53,516 bases of DNA from Actinomycetota bacterium (GTDB taxonomy: Bacteria > Actinomycetota > Aquicultoria > Aquicultorales > JAMCWL01), in assembly GCA_023481285.1 (NCBI GenBank), contig JAMCWL010000045.1:1-53516 (forward strand), in the 5' to 3' direction. The translations under genes were made by a program, and so were the position numbers. The notes under the pieces are model-generated. The model was given only the letters and a program-made list of their open reading frames with translations. It had not been told where the DNA came from and ran no database searches. Shown here one piece after another: positions 26,417 to 35,563 of this stretch; the stretch's first letter is position 1; each line of letters begins with the position of its first letter.

Positions 26417-29012
26417 TCTAGGCCTTCTGTCCTTATGCGCCCATCTCCTGATCGCCCTAGCCTTACTTGCCCTGGTACTATTTCTCTTTCCAAGCTACCT
26501 GAAACCATACTGGCCCAGCGGCTACGACACCTTCGGCCACCTGGCGAAAGTAGAGTCGTTCGCCCGGATGATTTCGCAGTACGGCAACTATGTCGACTGG
26601 TCCGACGAGTGGTATGCTGGTTACCACCCGCTCTTATTTTACCCGCCTCTTTCCTACGCATTTCCAGTTCTCTTGCGCCTTCTTTCAGTCAGCATGAGCG
26701 CGGTCGCGCGATTCAGCATTTTAGCGGGCATATGGGCGGCGGCTTTTTCCGGGTACCTTTTGGGTCTCGCCCTCTTACGTCCAGCAAATGGCGCCAGAGC
26801 GAGAATATTGGCGCTCGTTCCGGCAGTTGTTTACAGCACCATTCCGGCCGTCATCGCGCTTCAAACGGTCGCGGGCGAGTTTGCCGACTTCTGGGCGGGC
26901 GCACTGGCTCCGCTTGCGGCCGCCAGCCTCCTGCTTTGGCTTCAGTGCCGGCGTCTGAGATATCTTGCAGCGCTAGCCATCAGCCTGTCGGTTGTCTTCC
27001 TCATGCACGGGCACATCGCCACCCCACTGGGCCTCGGTTTTATCGTCGCCGCTTTCGTTTACGATTTTATCGGAGACCGAGGGGCTCGGGGTGAGCAAAA
27101 CGTTTCGGATGGAGCATACCGGGGCTTCTGGGGGACCTTGCTCGCGATGCTCCTCTTCGTGGGGTTGACCGCTTTCTGGTGGTTACCCTACTTCGTGGAA
27201 TCACCGTCTCTAGCTATTCCGAATTTAGTTCCCCTTTCAAGAACGGCTCTGCCGCTATACTCCCTCATAAACAGGAGTGTTGCAGCGGGCACCCCGCGCT
27301 ACCTTGGCTTGGTCGCGCTTTTTCTGGCAGCCCTGGGGCTCTGGCTGGGCGAGCGTAAGAAGGTTGCCCTCCTTGTCAGCCTGGCGGCTGTCGGAGTTCT
27401 AATGTTCTTGGGTCCTTCCTGGGAAGCTTATTCGCAAATCCCCGTCCTTGGGTTGGTCTTCGCCGAAAGAGCTGTCCCTCTGATCGCCGTAGCTATTTCG
27501 GGTCTCGCCATGCTTGGCGTTGCTGGTGTGGTGACACGGCTTGATCAACTATTCTCAGACAAGGCGGGCGCGCTCTCCAGCAGTCGAGTCTTTTTGCTCT
27601 TCAAGACGGTACTTATTCCGCTGGTCTTTGTTATTGCCGCCGGCTCCGCCATCTTGGCCGACGCCTCCTTCATCCTGCCGCGGACCAAGGCTCAGGCTAT
27701 GCCGAGCGACTTCTGGAAGCTGACGCAGTTTCTGGCGAAGCAGCCCAGGTCTTATGGGGCCAGGGTAGCTTTTGTCCCATCCGCCGCGCTCGATTCCTAC
27801 GCGCCAGCGCTCTCTGGCTGGCCGATCCTCGGAGGTTATCTCGTCCAGGGATCCAAGCTTTCGACGGAAATCGAATGGGTCATGTCCAGGGAGCTTACTA
27901 AAACCGACCGCCGGGCCGCGTTGGCGGCCTTCAAGCGCTGGAACATCGCCTACATCGCGGTGGACCATTATTCCAGGCCGGAGATCGCCCGAGCCCTAGA
28001 AGTCGAGTCCTCTTTCTCGAAAGTCTTCTCCACCGACTACTACTCCCTGTTCAGATACTCCTCAACCCCCGGCTATCTTGCTCCGGCGAGAAGCGTGCTG
28101 GTCGTAGGCGATTCCCGCTACATCCGCGAGACGCTCGAAAGAAGCGCGGAGGACGCCGGTGAACAGATTCTTTTTTCGGAAGGAGAGATCGACAAGCTCC
28201 GGGAAGGACGCTATGATACCATCATTTTCCCCGGCGGAACCGCACCAGAAGGATTCGAAAAGGAAGTTAAGCGCAAGGTGAGCGCGGGAGCCAACGCAGT
28301 TATCGACCTAGACGGAGCGGGGGTTAAGTCATTCATAGGCGTTAAGGTGCAGCCGGTCAGGTTCAGAGGGCCTTTACCGGTAGTCAACCTGAACGAAGAT
28401 ACTCACGTGGCGGATGCCACGTACATGGAAGGTCCGTGGGATACGGTTGAGTTCGAGGGCCTTGACGAGGTCTGGCTCTCGACGGGTAAGAAGGCACTCG
28501 CCGGCGTGAAGCGGATTGGCAAGGGGCGGGTCCTTTTCTTGGGGTTCAATCCCTTCTATCACGCCGCCTACAAAGGTGACGAATGGGAGAAACGGGAGCT
28601 CGTAGCGATGTTCCGGCGTCTAGCCGGTGACAAAAACCCCGCCTCTTCTTTTACCTACCGGTTGCTAAAAATTGTTCCGGGATCAAAACTTTTCGAGATC
28701 AACGTCGCCGACCCTACTTCAGTTCTCATATCGAGCAGTTGGAGCCCATACTGGAGCGCGTACCTCGACGGCCGCCCGCTTGCACTCAATAAAGCTCAGG
28801 ACATGCTGGTGGTGGAGGTTCCCAAAGGACGCCATCAATTCTGGCTGAAGTTCAGCAGTTGGTCCGTAGCCAGGTTGATTGGGGTCGCCATTTCCTTGTT
28901 GACCTTGATCCTGGCCGGTGCCGGTGCCTTCTTTGTCACCCGGCGCCGTTCCCAAGTGCGGGTGGCAGACGAAGCCCCCGGCTCATTGGAAGTCGGAATT
29001 GGAAGAGCATGA
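26328..29012 (+). CDS. PTPS-related polytopic membrane protein, GT-C-like (copy 2)
   Basis: An 894-aa homologue of copies 1 and 3. The first outside loop has SGYDTFGHLAKVESFARM and DEWYAGYHPLLFYPPLSYA, giving the conserved Asp and His pair. About 12 spans follow. A soluble region near residues 590-680 (SVLVVGDSRYIRETLERS, IIFPGGTAPEGFEKEV) looks like a class-I glutaminase-like flavodoxin fold. It ends with a beta domain (SWSPYWSAYLDGRPL) and a final span. The ATG has GGGAG 9-10 nt upstream and overlaps the bactofilin-like gene by 89 nt. A TTG at 26382 is an alternative without a good site. Probably a lipid-linked sugar transferase; the substrate is unknown. Confidence 0.75.
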   Translation: MAKSTESTASKSARRTTRLLVSNLLAKVRSLGLLSLCAHLLIALALLALVLFLFPSYLKPYWPSGYDTFGHLAKVESFARMISQYGNYVDWSDEWYAGYHPLLFYPPLSYAFPVLLRLLSVSMSAVARFSILAGIWAAAFSGYLLGLALLRPANGARARILALVPAVVYSTIPAVIALQTVAGEFADFWAGALAPLAAASLLLWLQCRRLRYLAALAISLSVVFLMHGHIATPLGLGFIVAAFVYDFIGDRGARGEQNVSDGAYRGFWGTLLAMLLFVGLTAFWWLPYFVESPSLAIPNLVPLSRTALPLYSLINRSVAAGTPRYLGLVALFLAALGLWLGERKKVALLVSLAAVGVLMFLGPSWEAYSQIPVLGLVFAERAVPLIAVAISGLAMLGVAGVVTRLDQLFSDKAGALSSSRVFLLFKTVLIPLVFVIAAGSAILADASFILPRTKAQAMPSDFWKLTQFLAKQPRSYGARVAFVPSAALDSYAPALSGWPILGGYLVQGSKLSTEIEWVMSRELTKTDRRAALAAFKRWNIAYIAVDHYSRPEIARALEVESSFSKVFSTDYYSLFRYSSTPGYLAPARSVLVVGDSRYIRETLERSAEDAGEQILFSEGEIDKLREGRYDTIIFPGGTAPEGFEKEVKRKVSAGANAVIDLDGAGVKSFIGVKVQPVRFRGPLPVVNLNEDTHVADATYMEGPWDTVEFEGLDEVWLSTGKKALAGVKRIGKGRVLFLGFNPFYHAAYKGDEWEKRELVAMFRRLAGDKNPASSFTYRLLKIVPGSKLFEINVADPTSVLISSSWSPYWSAYLDGRPLALNKAQDMLVVEVPKGRHQFWLKFSSWSVARLIGVAISLLTLILAGAGAFFVTRRRSQVRVADEAPGSLEVGIGRA

Positions 29013-31705
29013 AAAAGATTACGGCAACCGCAGAAAGAAAATCCCGCCAAGAACCAGGTATGCCAGCGGAGGTTGGCAAGGTGGAGCGGCCGGAGGTCGG
29101 CCGCTTTCTCCCAATCCTCGCCGGAGCGGTGCTTCTTTCACTTTTAACCCTCTTTATACTCTACATTTTTCGGCCCTATCTCCGACCCGGTTTTGCCGGC
29201 GGCTACGATACCTTGATTCACTTCTTTAAAGTGGCTCAAATCAAAGAAATGTTCATTCGCTATGGCACCTATATCGATTGGAATGACCAGTGGTATGCGG
29301 GATACCACCAATTCCTCTTCTACCCCCCGCTTTTTTATCCCCTTGCTGTCCTGGCCGAACTCTTCATTAACAACCTTGAGATAACAAGCAAGGCGATGGT
29401 CGTTGCGGCGGTAGTTTTCAGCGGCTTCTCAGCGTATCTACTTGCCTACAACACCCTGCCGGCAACCGACAGAATTTGGCGGCGCAGCTTGGGAGCTTTT
29501 ACATCGGCGGTATCATACGCGCTGAGCCCGGCTCTGCTTTCTTTTATTGTCACCAGGGGCAAGTATCCCGACTACTATGCAATAGCCTTCGCCCCTCTTT
29601 GCTTCGTCTTATTGGTCCGCTGGCTTAAGTCCGACCGCCGGACCATCCCCCTGGGGTTCGCCCTGGCTCTTTCGATAATGCTCCTCCTCCACATAGATAC
29701 GGCCGTCACGCTGGCCCTCGCGTCTCTCATCTATTCGGTGCTGTACCTCAAGGCTTCGTTGTGCGAAAAGGCACGCCTCTTCAATCCAGACTACTACCGT
29801 CCCATGGCCCTGCTAGGGCTTTCTCTTATTCTCTTTGCCGGTTTGACAGCCTTCTTCTGGCTCCCATACTTGACCCAGATAAAAACGCTCGGAGCATTGG
29901 AGCAGCTTTATCCAAGCCGGGCGCCGCTGCCGCTATCCGTCTTTGCCCGCAGCCATCTGATCAACGGCATCTCCCGCTATCCAGGCATGATTGTACTGGT
30001 GCTGGCATTGCTTCCGCTGGCCCTTCGAAAGCTCAGACCGGCTGTCTGGACATGGTTCACGCTGATGATCACAGGTTTTGGGCTAAGCCTTATGCCCTAT
30101 ACGCCAATCGCCACAAGCTTACCCTCAGTTAACACGCTCTTTTATAGAAGTGGGATCGTGCTCGCCATTCTCGCGGTGTCGGTGATGGTCGGCATCACGA
30201 TCTACAGCTTAATCACTTTGAATTGGCGCCAGCGGCTTGATAAGCATTTACCAAAGTGGCTTGCAACAGCCTTAGAAGCATCTCTTCCGACTCTCTTTGT
30301 GCTAGCTGTAGTGGTGGTCATTATATTCGACTTCTCTTTTATCAGCGGCAGCGTTAAGACTTCAAAGTGGTTTAAAGGTGAAGTCCATCAAGTAGTTTCT
30401 TCCTTAAGTAAAGCGAAACAGATCGATGGAGGGCGCGTCTTAGTTTTAGCATCTCCAATAGCTGAATATACATTTCTACCAGCACTAATCGGCAAGCCGA
30501 TTGTCAACGGGTATGAAGCTCAAGCGGCCAGAATGTCGGTAGACATAGAAATCATTAAACGGGAGATGGCTAAAGGTGAGAGCGAGTCCTTTGTGCTCAC
30601 AAAATTAGATCAGCTTAACGTGCAATTCTTGCTTATCGATAGAATTGATTATCACAAACAGTTGGATAGACTACTAGCGACCAAGCGCTTTACCACCATT
30701 TTCTCAGGCAATTACTATCGTATCTTGGAGCACCGGCCGCCAGGTTTTGTCCAGCCAGTCAAGCCCATACTAGTCATTGGCTCGAACAGTGCTTATCCGG
30801 TCCAGGCACTATCGCCAACCACCGGAATCGGCTTTGTCAAGGGCGGCAATCTCATCGATGATTACTCTTCCGAGGAACTATCGAAGTACCAACTGGTTGT
30901 CCTGTATAATTTTGAGGCCCACAACGTCAATGTCGCTCAAGAGACGCTTGAGAAGTATCTAAAGCAGGGTGGGCGACTGATCGTAGCGATGGACGGGAGC
31001 TTGTCAAATCTGTTGCCCGACCAAACATTCTTGGGGGTGAAACCCAACACAAACGAATTCGCAAAAAAAAGTAAGGTCAAGGTTACTGCGGGTATGCCGG
31101 TGAAATTCTCGACCCTTAACAACCGCGACGGCAGATGGTCCGGTACTTTCTATCGGGGTTTGGATGATGTGTGGTTAACGGTCGAAGGGCAGTATCCTGT
31201 TTTGGGGACCCGTCGGATAGGCAAAGGAGAAGCGCTGTTCGTCGGTTACAATCTTTTCTACCACGCGATTTATGAAGATAATCGAACCGAGGCTGAACTG
31301 CTGCAAACCGCCGCAAAGCGCCTCCTCCAAAATGATCGGGTAGCTTTACGTTATAGCCGCGTTTCAAGTCGTCCAGGCAAGATTAGTTTTGACGTTGACC
31401 CTTCCCAGCCCACTTGGACTATGGTTTCCATGTCTTGGTCGCCCTACTGGGTGGCGTACGTTGATGGAAAAGGGGTGCCGACACGCTCCTATGAGAATCT
31501 TCTCGCGCTCTATCTGCCCTCCGGAAAACACCGGGTTGACTTGGTTTATCAACTGACGCCGGTGCACAAGATCGGCCTGGCGATCACAGCATTCGCTCTG
31601 CTTTTCCTCCTGCTAACTGGATCGATTAGGCTGAGAAACGAGTGGAGCGACCCATCAGCCCCGATGAGATTAAGCCTGCGCAATAGCTTGCGACGATTAC
31701 CTTAA
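29009..31705 (+). CDS. PTPS-related polytopic membrane protein, GT-C-like (copy 3)
   Basis: An 898-aa protein collinear with copy 2. It has GGYDTLIHFFKVAQIKEM and DQWYAGYHQFLFYPPLFYP, many spans, then ILVIGSNSAYPVQALS and GGRLIVAMDGSLSNL (glutaminase-like fold). The C-terminal beta domain has SWSPYWVAYVDGKG. The track ORF begins 50 codons early at 28859 in another gene; the ATG at 29009 overlaps the copy 2 stop as ATGA and has GGAAG upstream. Copies 2 and 3 look like a tandem duplication. The second half, especially 30,350-30,720, is richer in A+T and A/T-ending codons than the first. Confidence 0.75.
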   Translation: MKKITATAERKSRQEPGMPAEVGKVERPEVGRFLPILAGAVLLSLLTLFILYIFRPYLRPGFAGGYDTLIHFFKVAQIKEMFIRYGTYIDWNDQWYAGYHQFLFYPPLFYPLAVLAELFINNLEITSKAMVVAAVVFSGFSAYLLAYNTLPATDRIWRRSLGAFTSAVSYALSPALLSFIVTRGKYPDYYAIAFAPLCFVLLVRWLKSDRRTIPLGFALALSIMLLLHIDTAVTLALASLIYSVLYLKASLCEKARLFNPDYYRPMALLGLSLILFAGLTAFFWLPYLTQIKTLGALEQLYPSRAPLPLSVFARSHLINGISRYPGMIVLVLALLPLALRKLRPAVWTWFTLMITGFGLSLMPYTPIATSLPSVNTLFYRSGIVLAILAVSVMVGITIYSLITLNWRQRLDKHLPKWLATALEASLPTLFVLAVVVVIIFDFSFISGSVKTSKWFKGEVHQVVSSLSKAKQIDGGRVLVLASPIAEYTFLPALIGKPIVNGYEAQAARMSVDIEIIKREMAKGESESFVLTKLDQLNVQFLLIDRIDYHKQLDRLLATKRFTTIFSGNYYRILEHRPPGFVQPVKPILVIGSNSAYPVQALSPTTGIGFVKGGNLIDDYSSEELSKYQLVVLYNFEAHNVNVAQETLEKYLKQGGRLIVAMDGSLSNLLPDQTFLGVKPNTNEFAKKSKVKVTAGMPVKFSTLNNRDGRWSGTFYRGLDDVWLTVEGQYPVLGTRRIGKGEALFVGYNLFYHAIYEDNRTEAELLQTAAKRLLQNDRVALRYSRVSSRPGKISFDVDPSQPTWTMVSMSWSPYWVAYVDGKGVPTRSYENLLALYLPSGKHRVDLVYQLTPVHKIGLAITAFALLFLLLTGSIRLRNEWSDPSAPMRLSLRNSLRRLP

Positions 31706-31880
31706 TAATGCCTTCGGGTAACGCCACTCCGCTCCGCCATGAACAGCTTGTATTATCCCTTATCCTTTGCTGGATAGGAATTTCCCCGGATGTCGCTTCT
31801 CTCTATGCAAGCTAACATCACCTCGATAACCTTGACCCCATCGAACGTATTTCTCAAAAATTAATTTCGCAGGAGACCCC

Positions 31881-32212
31881 GTGAAGAAATATTGGACAAA
31901 GTCGATGATGGTATTATCCGTGATTTTTAGCGTGCGCTACTTCGCCTGGAGATTTGGCAAATAGGGGGATTTGCAGCCCAGACGCTGACAGAGGATATAC
32001 ACACGGCCCTAAAGTTGCAGGCAAAGAGCTGGCGGTCGGTCTACTATAATAAGACTATGGCGAGGGGCCTGGCCCCTAATACCTTCAATAGTTTTGCCGT
32101 TCAGAGGCTCAGGCGGGGAAAGGGCTCGATGCAGGTTTGGAAAATTGACAATCCCCTAACATTAAAGGGATTGACCATCCCTCTTACAATAGACTGCTTA
32201 CGTGCGGGCTAG
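31881..32212 (+). pseudogene. Decayed GT2 synthase remnant (cellulose-synthase-like)
   Basis: Two pieces in different frames match the two ends of a processive GT2 glycosyltransferase. From a GTG at 31881, behind AGGAG, a 27-aa peptide reads MVLSVIFSVRYFAWRFG, like the N-terminal span of such enzymes, then stops. From about 31965 another frame reads QTLTEDIHTALKLQAKSWRS, then YNKTMARGLAPNTF and QRLRRGKGSMQVW. That is the TED(x)xT to Q(x)xRW catalytic stretch with the Trp changed to Arg, followed by DNPLTLKGLTIP. The intervening GT-A core is deleted. The 3' end runs 15 nt into dnaB. The 65-aa track ORF at 32015 is part of this remnant. Confidence 0.75.
32149..32173 (-). terminator. Hairpin downstream of dnaB
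   Basis: A perfect 7-bp stem CAATCCC/GGGATTG with an 11-nt loop lies 25 nt beyond the dnaB stop on the minus strand, followed there by TCAATTTTCC. It fits a modest intrinsic terminator for rplI-dnaB. It lies inside the GT2 remnant. Confidence 0.4.
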
Positions 32213-33559
32213 GGAGGCGAATCTCGTGTAGGGCTCTATAAAGGCGAGCTTGAGGCTGCCGACCGGACCGTTGCGGTGCTTCGCGAGAATCAGCTCGGCC
32301 GTCCCCCGTTCCTCGGCCGCGTCAGCATCACTTGGATCACCGTAAATATTTCTATGAATAAATACTACCAAATCTGCGTCCTGCTCAATTGCTCCAGATT
32401 CACGCAGGTCGGAGAGTTGCGGCTTGGCGTTCTTTCCTCTCTGCTCGACCGCTCTGGAGAGCTGGGAGAGAGCGACGACGGGAACGCTAAGCTCCTTGGC
32501 GAGTATCTTCAAGCCTCTCGAGATCTCCGCTATCTCTTGCTGGCGGCTTTCAACCCGTCGATACGACTGCATGAGTTGAAGGTAATCAACGATGATGACG
32601 CCCGGCTGGTGCCTGGAGAAGAGGCGGCGGGCTTTTGCGCGCACCTCCAGAATGCCGATGGAAGGCGTATCGTCGATGTATATCGGCGCCTCGGCCAGGC
32701 GCCCGACCGCGGCGGAGAGCTTGTTCCAATCATCGTCCCGTAAATGGCCCGTCCGCAACCTATGTGAATCGATCTTTCCTTCAGAGCACATCATCCGCTG
32801 GGCCAGTTGCTGCCTGCTCATTTCGAGCGAGAATATGGCGACCGGAACGCTCTCCAGGCCAATATTGGTGGCGACATTTAAGGCGAGCGCCGTCTTGCCC
32901 ATTGAGGGCCTGGCGGCGATTATGATGAGATCTCCCGCGTGAAGGCCTGCGGTGTAGGCGTCGAGATCCGGGAACCCGGTAGGAACGCCCGTGACGTGCT
33001 CCTTATTTTCGTAAAGATGCGCGACCGTATCAAAACCCTCGGCGAGAAGCTCTTTAATGGGAATAAAGCGCTCGCTCATCCGCTTGTTCGCTATAGCGAA
33101 TATGAGGGCCTCGGCTCGATCGATCGCCGTCTCAACATCCTCAGGGCCCTCATAACCGAGCGCCGCGATCTCGCTCGCCGCCCTGATAAGCGCCCTTAAA
33201 GCGGAATTACGCTCAACTATCTTAGCGTAGTAAGGTGCGTTCACGGCCGACGGTACAACCGAGACCAGAGTGTGGATGTACGGTTTGCCCCCCACCTCTT
33301 CCAGTTGGCCCTTTGATTTTAAGAGCTCCGCCACGGTGACCGCATCGGCTGGTTCTCCGCGGGCGTACAGATCGACCACGGCCTTAAAAATCAGCCGGTG
33401 CCCCTCCGTATAAAAAGCCTCAGGATCAACCGTCTCAACAATATCCGGGATGGTGTCGGGGGAGATAAGCAACGCGCCGAGGAGGGACTGCTCTGCTTCA
33501 AGATTATGGGGTGGGAGCTTTTCAAGGCGCTCAAAGGAGAGGCTTTTCTCGCGGGCCAC
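32198..33559 (-). CDS. dnaB: Replicative DNA helicase
   Basis: Hexameric 5'-3' fork helicase of chromosome replication, 453 aa. The N-terminal domain starts at LPPHNLEAEQSLLGALL. The RecA-like domain has Walker A AARPSMGKTALALN, Walker B VIIVDYLQLM, VALSQLSRAVEQR and the C-terminal DLRESGAIEQDADLVVFIHR. No intein is inserted at the common sites. The GTG start follows the rplI stop directly (TAG-GTG), with GGAGG 6 nt upstream inside rplI. The L9-DnaB order is a conserved bacterial arrangement. Confident call. Confidence 0.97.
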   Translation of the reverse strand: MAREKSLSFERLEKLPPHNLEAEQSLLGALLISPDTIPDIVETVDPEAFYTEGHRLIFKAVVDLYARGEPADAVTVAELLKSKGQLEEVGGKPYIHTLVSVVPSAVNAPYYAKIVERNSALRALIRAASEIAALGYEGPEDVETAIDRAEALIFAIANKRMSERFIPIKELLAEGFDTVAHLYENKEHVTGVPTGFPDLDAYTAGLHAGDLIIIAARPSMGKTALALNVATNIGLESVPVAIFSLEMSRQQLAQRMMCSEGKIDSHRLRTGHLRDDDWNKLSAAVGRLAEAPIYIDDTPSIGILEVRAKARRLFSRHQPGVIIVDYLQLMQSYRRVESRQQEIAEISRGLKILAKELSVPVVALSQLSRAVEQRGKNAKPQLSDLRESGAIEQDADLVVFIHRNIYGDPSDADAAEERGTAELILAKHRNGPVGSLKLAFIEPYTRFASLART

Positions 33560-34006
33560 CTAAGCCTCCTCTACGCTGACGCTAAACTTGGCCTCGACGC
33601 CCGGGTAGATTCTCGCGACAACCTTGTGCTCCCCCAACTCCCTGATCGGCTCGGGAAGCTCGATCTTCTTACGGTCCACCTTAAGCCCCGCCTGCTCGAG
33701 AACGGCGTCCGCGATGTCCTTGGAGGTTATCGAACCGTAAAGATGGCCCTTTTCGCCGGCCTTCGCCTTGAGAGCTATCGTTTTGCTTGAGAGTTGCCTG
33801 GCGATCTCTCCTGCTTCCGCCAGCTCCTTCTCCTCCCGCCGCCTGGCCGCGGCCTTTTTCTGCTCCAGATCCTTAAGCGTGCCGGTGGTCGCCTGAGTGG
33901 CAAGTCCCCGGGGGATGAGGTAGTTCTGCGCGTAGCCGTCGGAGACGTTGACGATGTCTCCGGCCTTTCCCAAGCCCTTTACCTGCTGCTTTAAGACGAC
34001 TTTCAT
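33560..34006 (-). CDS. rplI: 50S ribosomal protein L9
   Basis: A 148-aa two-domain ribosomal protein. The N-terminal MKVVLKQQVKGLGKAGDIVNVSDGYAQNYLIPRGLA is the diagnostic rRNA-binding start. A long connecting helix rich in Lys/Glu/Ala (EQKKAAARRREEKELAEAG) precedes the C-terminal domain (GHLYGSITSKDIADAV). It has a GAGGAG-type site 4-5 nt upstream of the ATG. It lies after a terminator that separates it from rpsR, so rplI-dnaB may have its own promoter in the 236-nt gap. Confidence 0.97.
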   Translation of the reverse strand: MKVVLKQQVKGLGKAGDIVNVSDGYAQNYLIPRGLATQATTGTLKDLEQKKAAARRREEKELAEAGEIARQLSSKTIALKAKAGEKGHLYGSITSKDIADAVLEQAGLKVDRKKIELPEPIRELGEHKVVARIYPGVEAKFSVSVEEA

Positions 34007-34213
34007 GGTTTGCTCCTCAACTTCCCGTCTATGTTTAACTTAACATCTACAGGATGACATTCAAGGGGTTGGGGTAAGATATTTTGCAAACATAGCAATG
34101 GTTAAGCAACCTACCGGCCGGGAGATACGAAAAGACTAGTAAAGTGGAGCTTTCGTTCCCGAGCAAACGAACTCCCCGCACTTAGAGGGCTCAAACAGAA
34201 GGTAAGAGTTTAA

Positions 34214-34241
34214 GTAAAAGGGCCGCTTGGCGGCCCTTTAC
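34214..34241 (-). terminator. Intrinsic terminator after rpsR
   Basis: AAAGGGCCGC (34217-34226) and GCGGCCCTTT (34230-34239) form a perfect 10-bp stem with a 3-nt loop. It lies directly after the rpsR stop on the minus strand and runs into TTTTACTTAAAC. This is a good rho-independent terminator closing rpsF-ssb-rpsR. Confidence 0.7.
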
Positions 34242-34242
34242 T

Positions 34243-34473
34243 TTACTTCGGAATCGTGTACGGTAAAAGCGCCATCTCCCGCGCCCGCTTGATGGCGACC
34301 GAGAGGTCGCGCTGGTGCTGAGCGCAAGTGCCCGTCACCCGACGAGGGCGAATCTTTCCCCGGTCGCTCATGAAGCGCCGCAGCAGATTGATGTCCTTGT
34401 AGTCAATATAGTCGATCTTGTCCTTGCAAAAAGCGCAATACTTGCGTCTTGGTTTACGAATATAATCCGCCAT
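34243..34473 (-). CDS. rpsR: 30S ribosomal protein S18 (zinc-ribbon form)
   Basis: A 76-aa S18. [16 protein letters not shown] supplies a CxxC pair and [18 protein letters not shown] a CxxH pair. It is therefore the Zn-binding (C+) form of S18. [19 protein letters not shown] is the conserved core that contacts 16S rRNA and S6. It follows ssb by 15 nt in the classical rpsF-ssb-rpsR order. A terminator follows immediately. Confident call. Confidence 0.97.
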   Translation of the reverse strand: MADYIRKPRRKYCAFCKDKIDYIDYKDINLLRRFMSDRGKIRPRRVTGTCAQHQRDLSVAIKRAREMALLPYTIPK

Positions 34474-34488
34474 ATCTATGCTTTCCCC

Positions 34489-34893
34489 CTAAAACGGCAC
34501 CTCTTCTTCGAGAACTTCGGCGCCGGCCGCTTCAAGCTCACCGGGGCCGTCCTCCGAAGCGCGCCCCCCGCCCAAAAACTGGATGCGCTCGGCCACTACC
34601 TCGACGACCGACCTCTTCTGGCCGTCCTGCGCCTCCCAGCTCCGCTGCTGGAGCCTGCCCTCTACAAGGATCGGCCGGCCCTTTGCGAGGTACTGGCTGC
34701 AGGTCTCCGCCTGCCGGCCCCACGCTATGACGGTAAAGAAGCTCGCTTCGTCAACCCAGTCACCAGCCGCGTTCTTGTAGCGACGGTTGACCGCGAGTCC
34801 CAGATTCGCGACGGCGGCGCCGCTCGGCGTATACCTGAGCTCCGGATCGCGCGTCAGGTTCCCCATCAGAAATACCCTATTAAGACTTGCCAT
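34489..34893 (-). CDS. ssb: Single-stranded DNA-binding protein
   Basis: OB-fold SSB that coats single-stranded DNA in replication and repair. I start it at the ATG at 34893 ([20 protein letters not shown]), preceded by GTGGGGAAA; the track start at 34950 reaches into rpsF. The protein is 134 aa. [25 protein letters not shown] is the family C-terminal OB segment. The tail is short and acidic ([17 protein letters not shown]), ending in EEEVPF as expected for the partner-binding tip. It lies between rpsF and rpsR. Confidence 0.95.
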   Translation of the reverse strand: MASLNRVFLMGNLTRDPELRYTPSGAAVANLGLAVNRRYKNAAGDWVDEASFFTVIAWGRQAETCSQYLAKGRPILVEGRLQQRSWEAQDGQKRSVVEVVAERIQFLGGGRASEDGPGELEAAGAEVLEEEVPF

Positions 34894-34912
34894 TTTCCCC
34901 ACTCCCGTTTTT

Positions 34913-35203
34913 CTACTGCTTACCGCGGCGGACGATCGTATGGCGCACAATTTCGTCCGCGATTCTCAGGACCCGGTCGAGCTCCTCGACCGTCGCGTTC
35001 TCACCCTTGAAGGCAAGGACGGCGTAGTAGCCATCCGCATGACCATTGATTGGATAGGTTAGCTTACGCTTGCCCCATCGATCTATCTTCTCAACCTTAC
35101 CCCCATTTTTCTCGATGACGTCGGAGAAGCGGCCTATGACGGCCTCCGTAGCATCCGCTTCGAGCATGGGGTCGATGATGAGCATGGTCTCGTAGTCTCT
35201 CAT
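34913..35203 (-). CDS. rpsF: 30S ribosomal protein S6
   Basis: A 96-aa S6. [14 protein letters not shown] is the characteristic beginning, and [23 protein letters not shown] is the conserved central block. The protein pairs with S18 on the 30S platform, and its gene leads the rpsF-ssb-rpsR unit. GGAGG lies 6-8 nt before the ATG. A strong promoter candidate lies about 84 nt upstream. Confidence 0.97.
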   Translation of the reverse strand: MRDYETMLIIDPMLEADATEAVIGRFSDVIEKNGGKVEKIDRWGKRKLTYPINGHADGYYAVLAFKGENATVEELDRVLRIADEIVRHTIVRRGKQ

Positions 35204-35563
35204 CTTTCACCTCCCTCGGACTGATGGCCCCAGTTGGGCTGGAGCAGGAGTTCCCGTTGAATTCTCTCTAACAAACAGGAGTGAGACTAACGAATTATAC
35301 CTCACTCACGCTCGCTGAACAAGAATTATCGGCGTCACCTCCCTGAACGTAAATCATGCAACCGCCCTGACGTTAGCAGCGCGGTTTTAGGACGGTCGTG
35401 ACCAAAACACGCTTCTGTGCTTTTGTTCTACGCCTAGGTCCTGTTTCCCTTCTACCAAGCGAAATTTTTTCAAGTTTTTCGCTGGATGTCTTGAAAGTTG
35501 TTTGTAAATCTATCGAGGCCCGACTTCACGAACCCTTCCAGCTTATCCTCTTACATGACCCCA
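35204..35563. other. Intergenic region upstream of rpsF
   Basis: This gap of about 360 bp lies between the rpsF promoter side and the ychF stop. The promoter is listed separately. A 5' leader of about 84 nt precedes rpsF. The remaining 240 bp contain no ORF with a start signal that I trust and no tRNA. The 60-aa plus-strand track ORF at 35398 has no family features. Confidence 0.4.
35294..35322 (-). promoter_or_regulatory. Promoter of the rpsF-ssb-rpsR operon
   Basis: On the minus strand TTGTTC and a perfect TATAAT are separated by 17 bp. The predicted start is near 35287, giving an 84-nt leader before rpsF. Confidence 0.6.

Noticed and set aside
31708-31815. 35-codon ORF after the third PTPS-related gene
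   Set aside because: No ribosome binding site, no recognisable feature, and it lies in decaying intergenic DNA.
32015-32212. 65-aa ORF as an independent gene
   Set aside because: Its sequence is the C-terminal catalytic stretch of a GT2 synthase without start signal or core, so it is a pseudogene fragment.
34042-34213. tRNA-like or L9 leader structure in the rpsR-rplI gap
   Set aside because: Some short complementarity (TTCG/CGAA), but no cloverleaf, no T-loop sequence and no known L9 leader motif.
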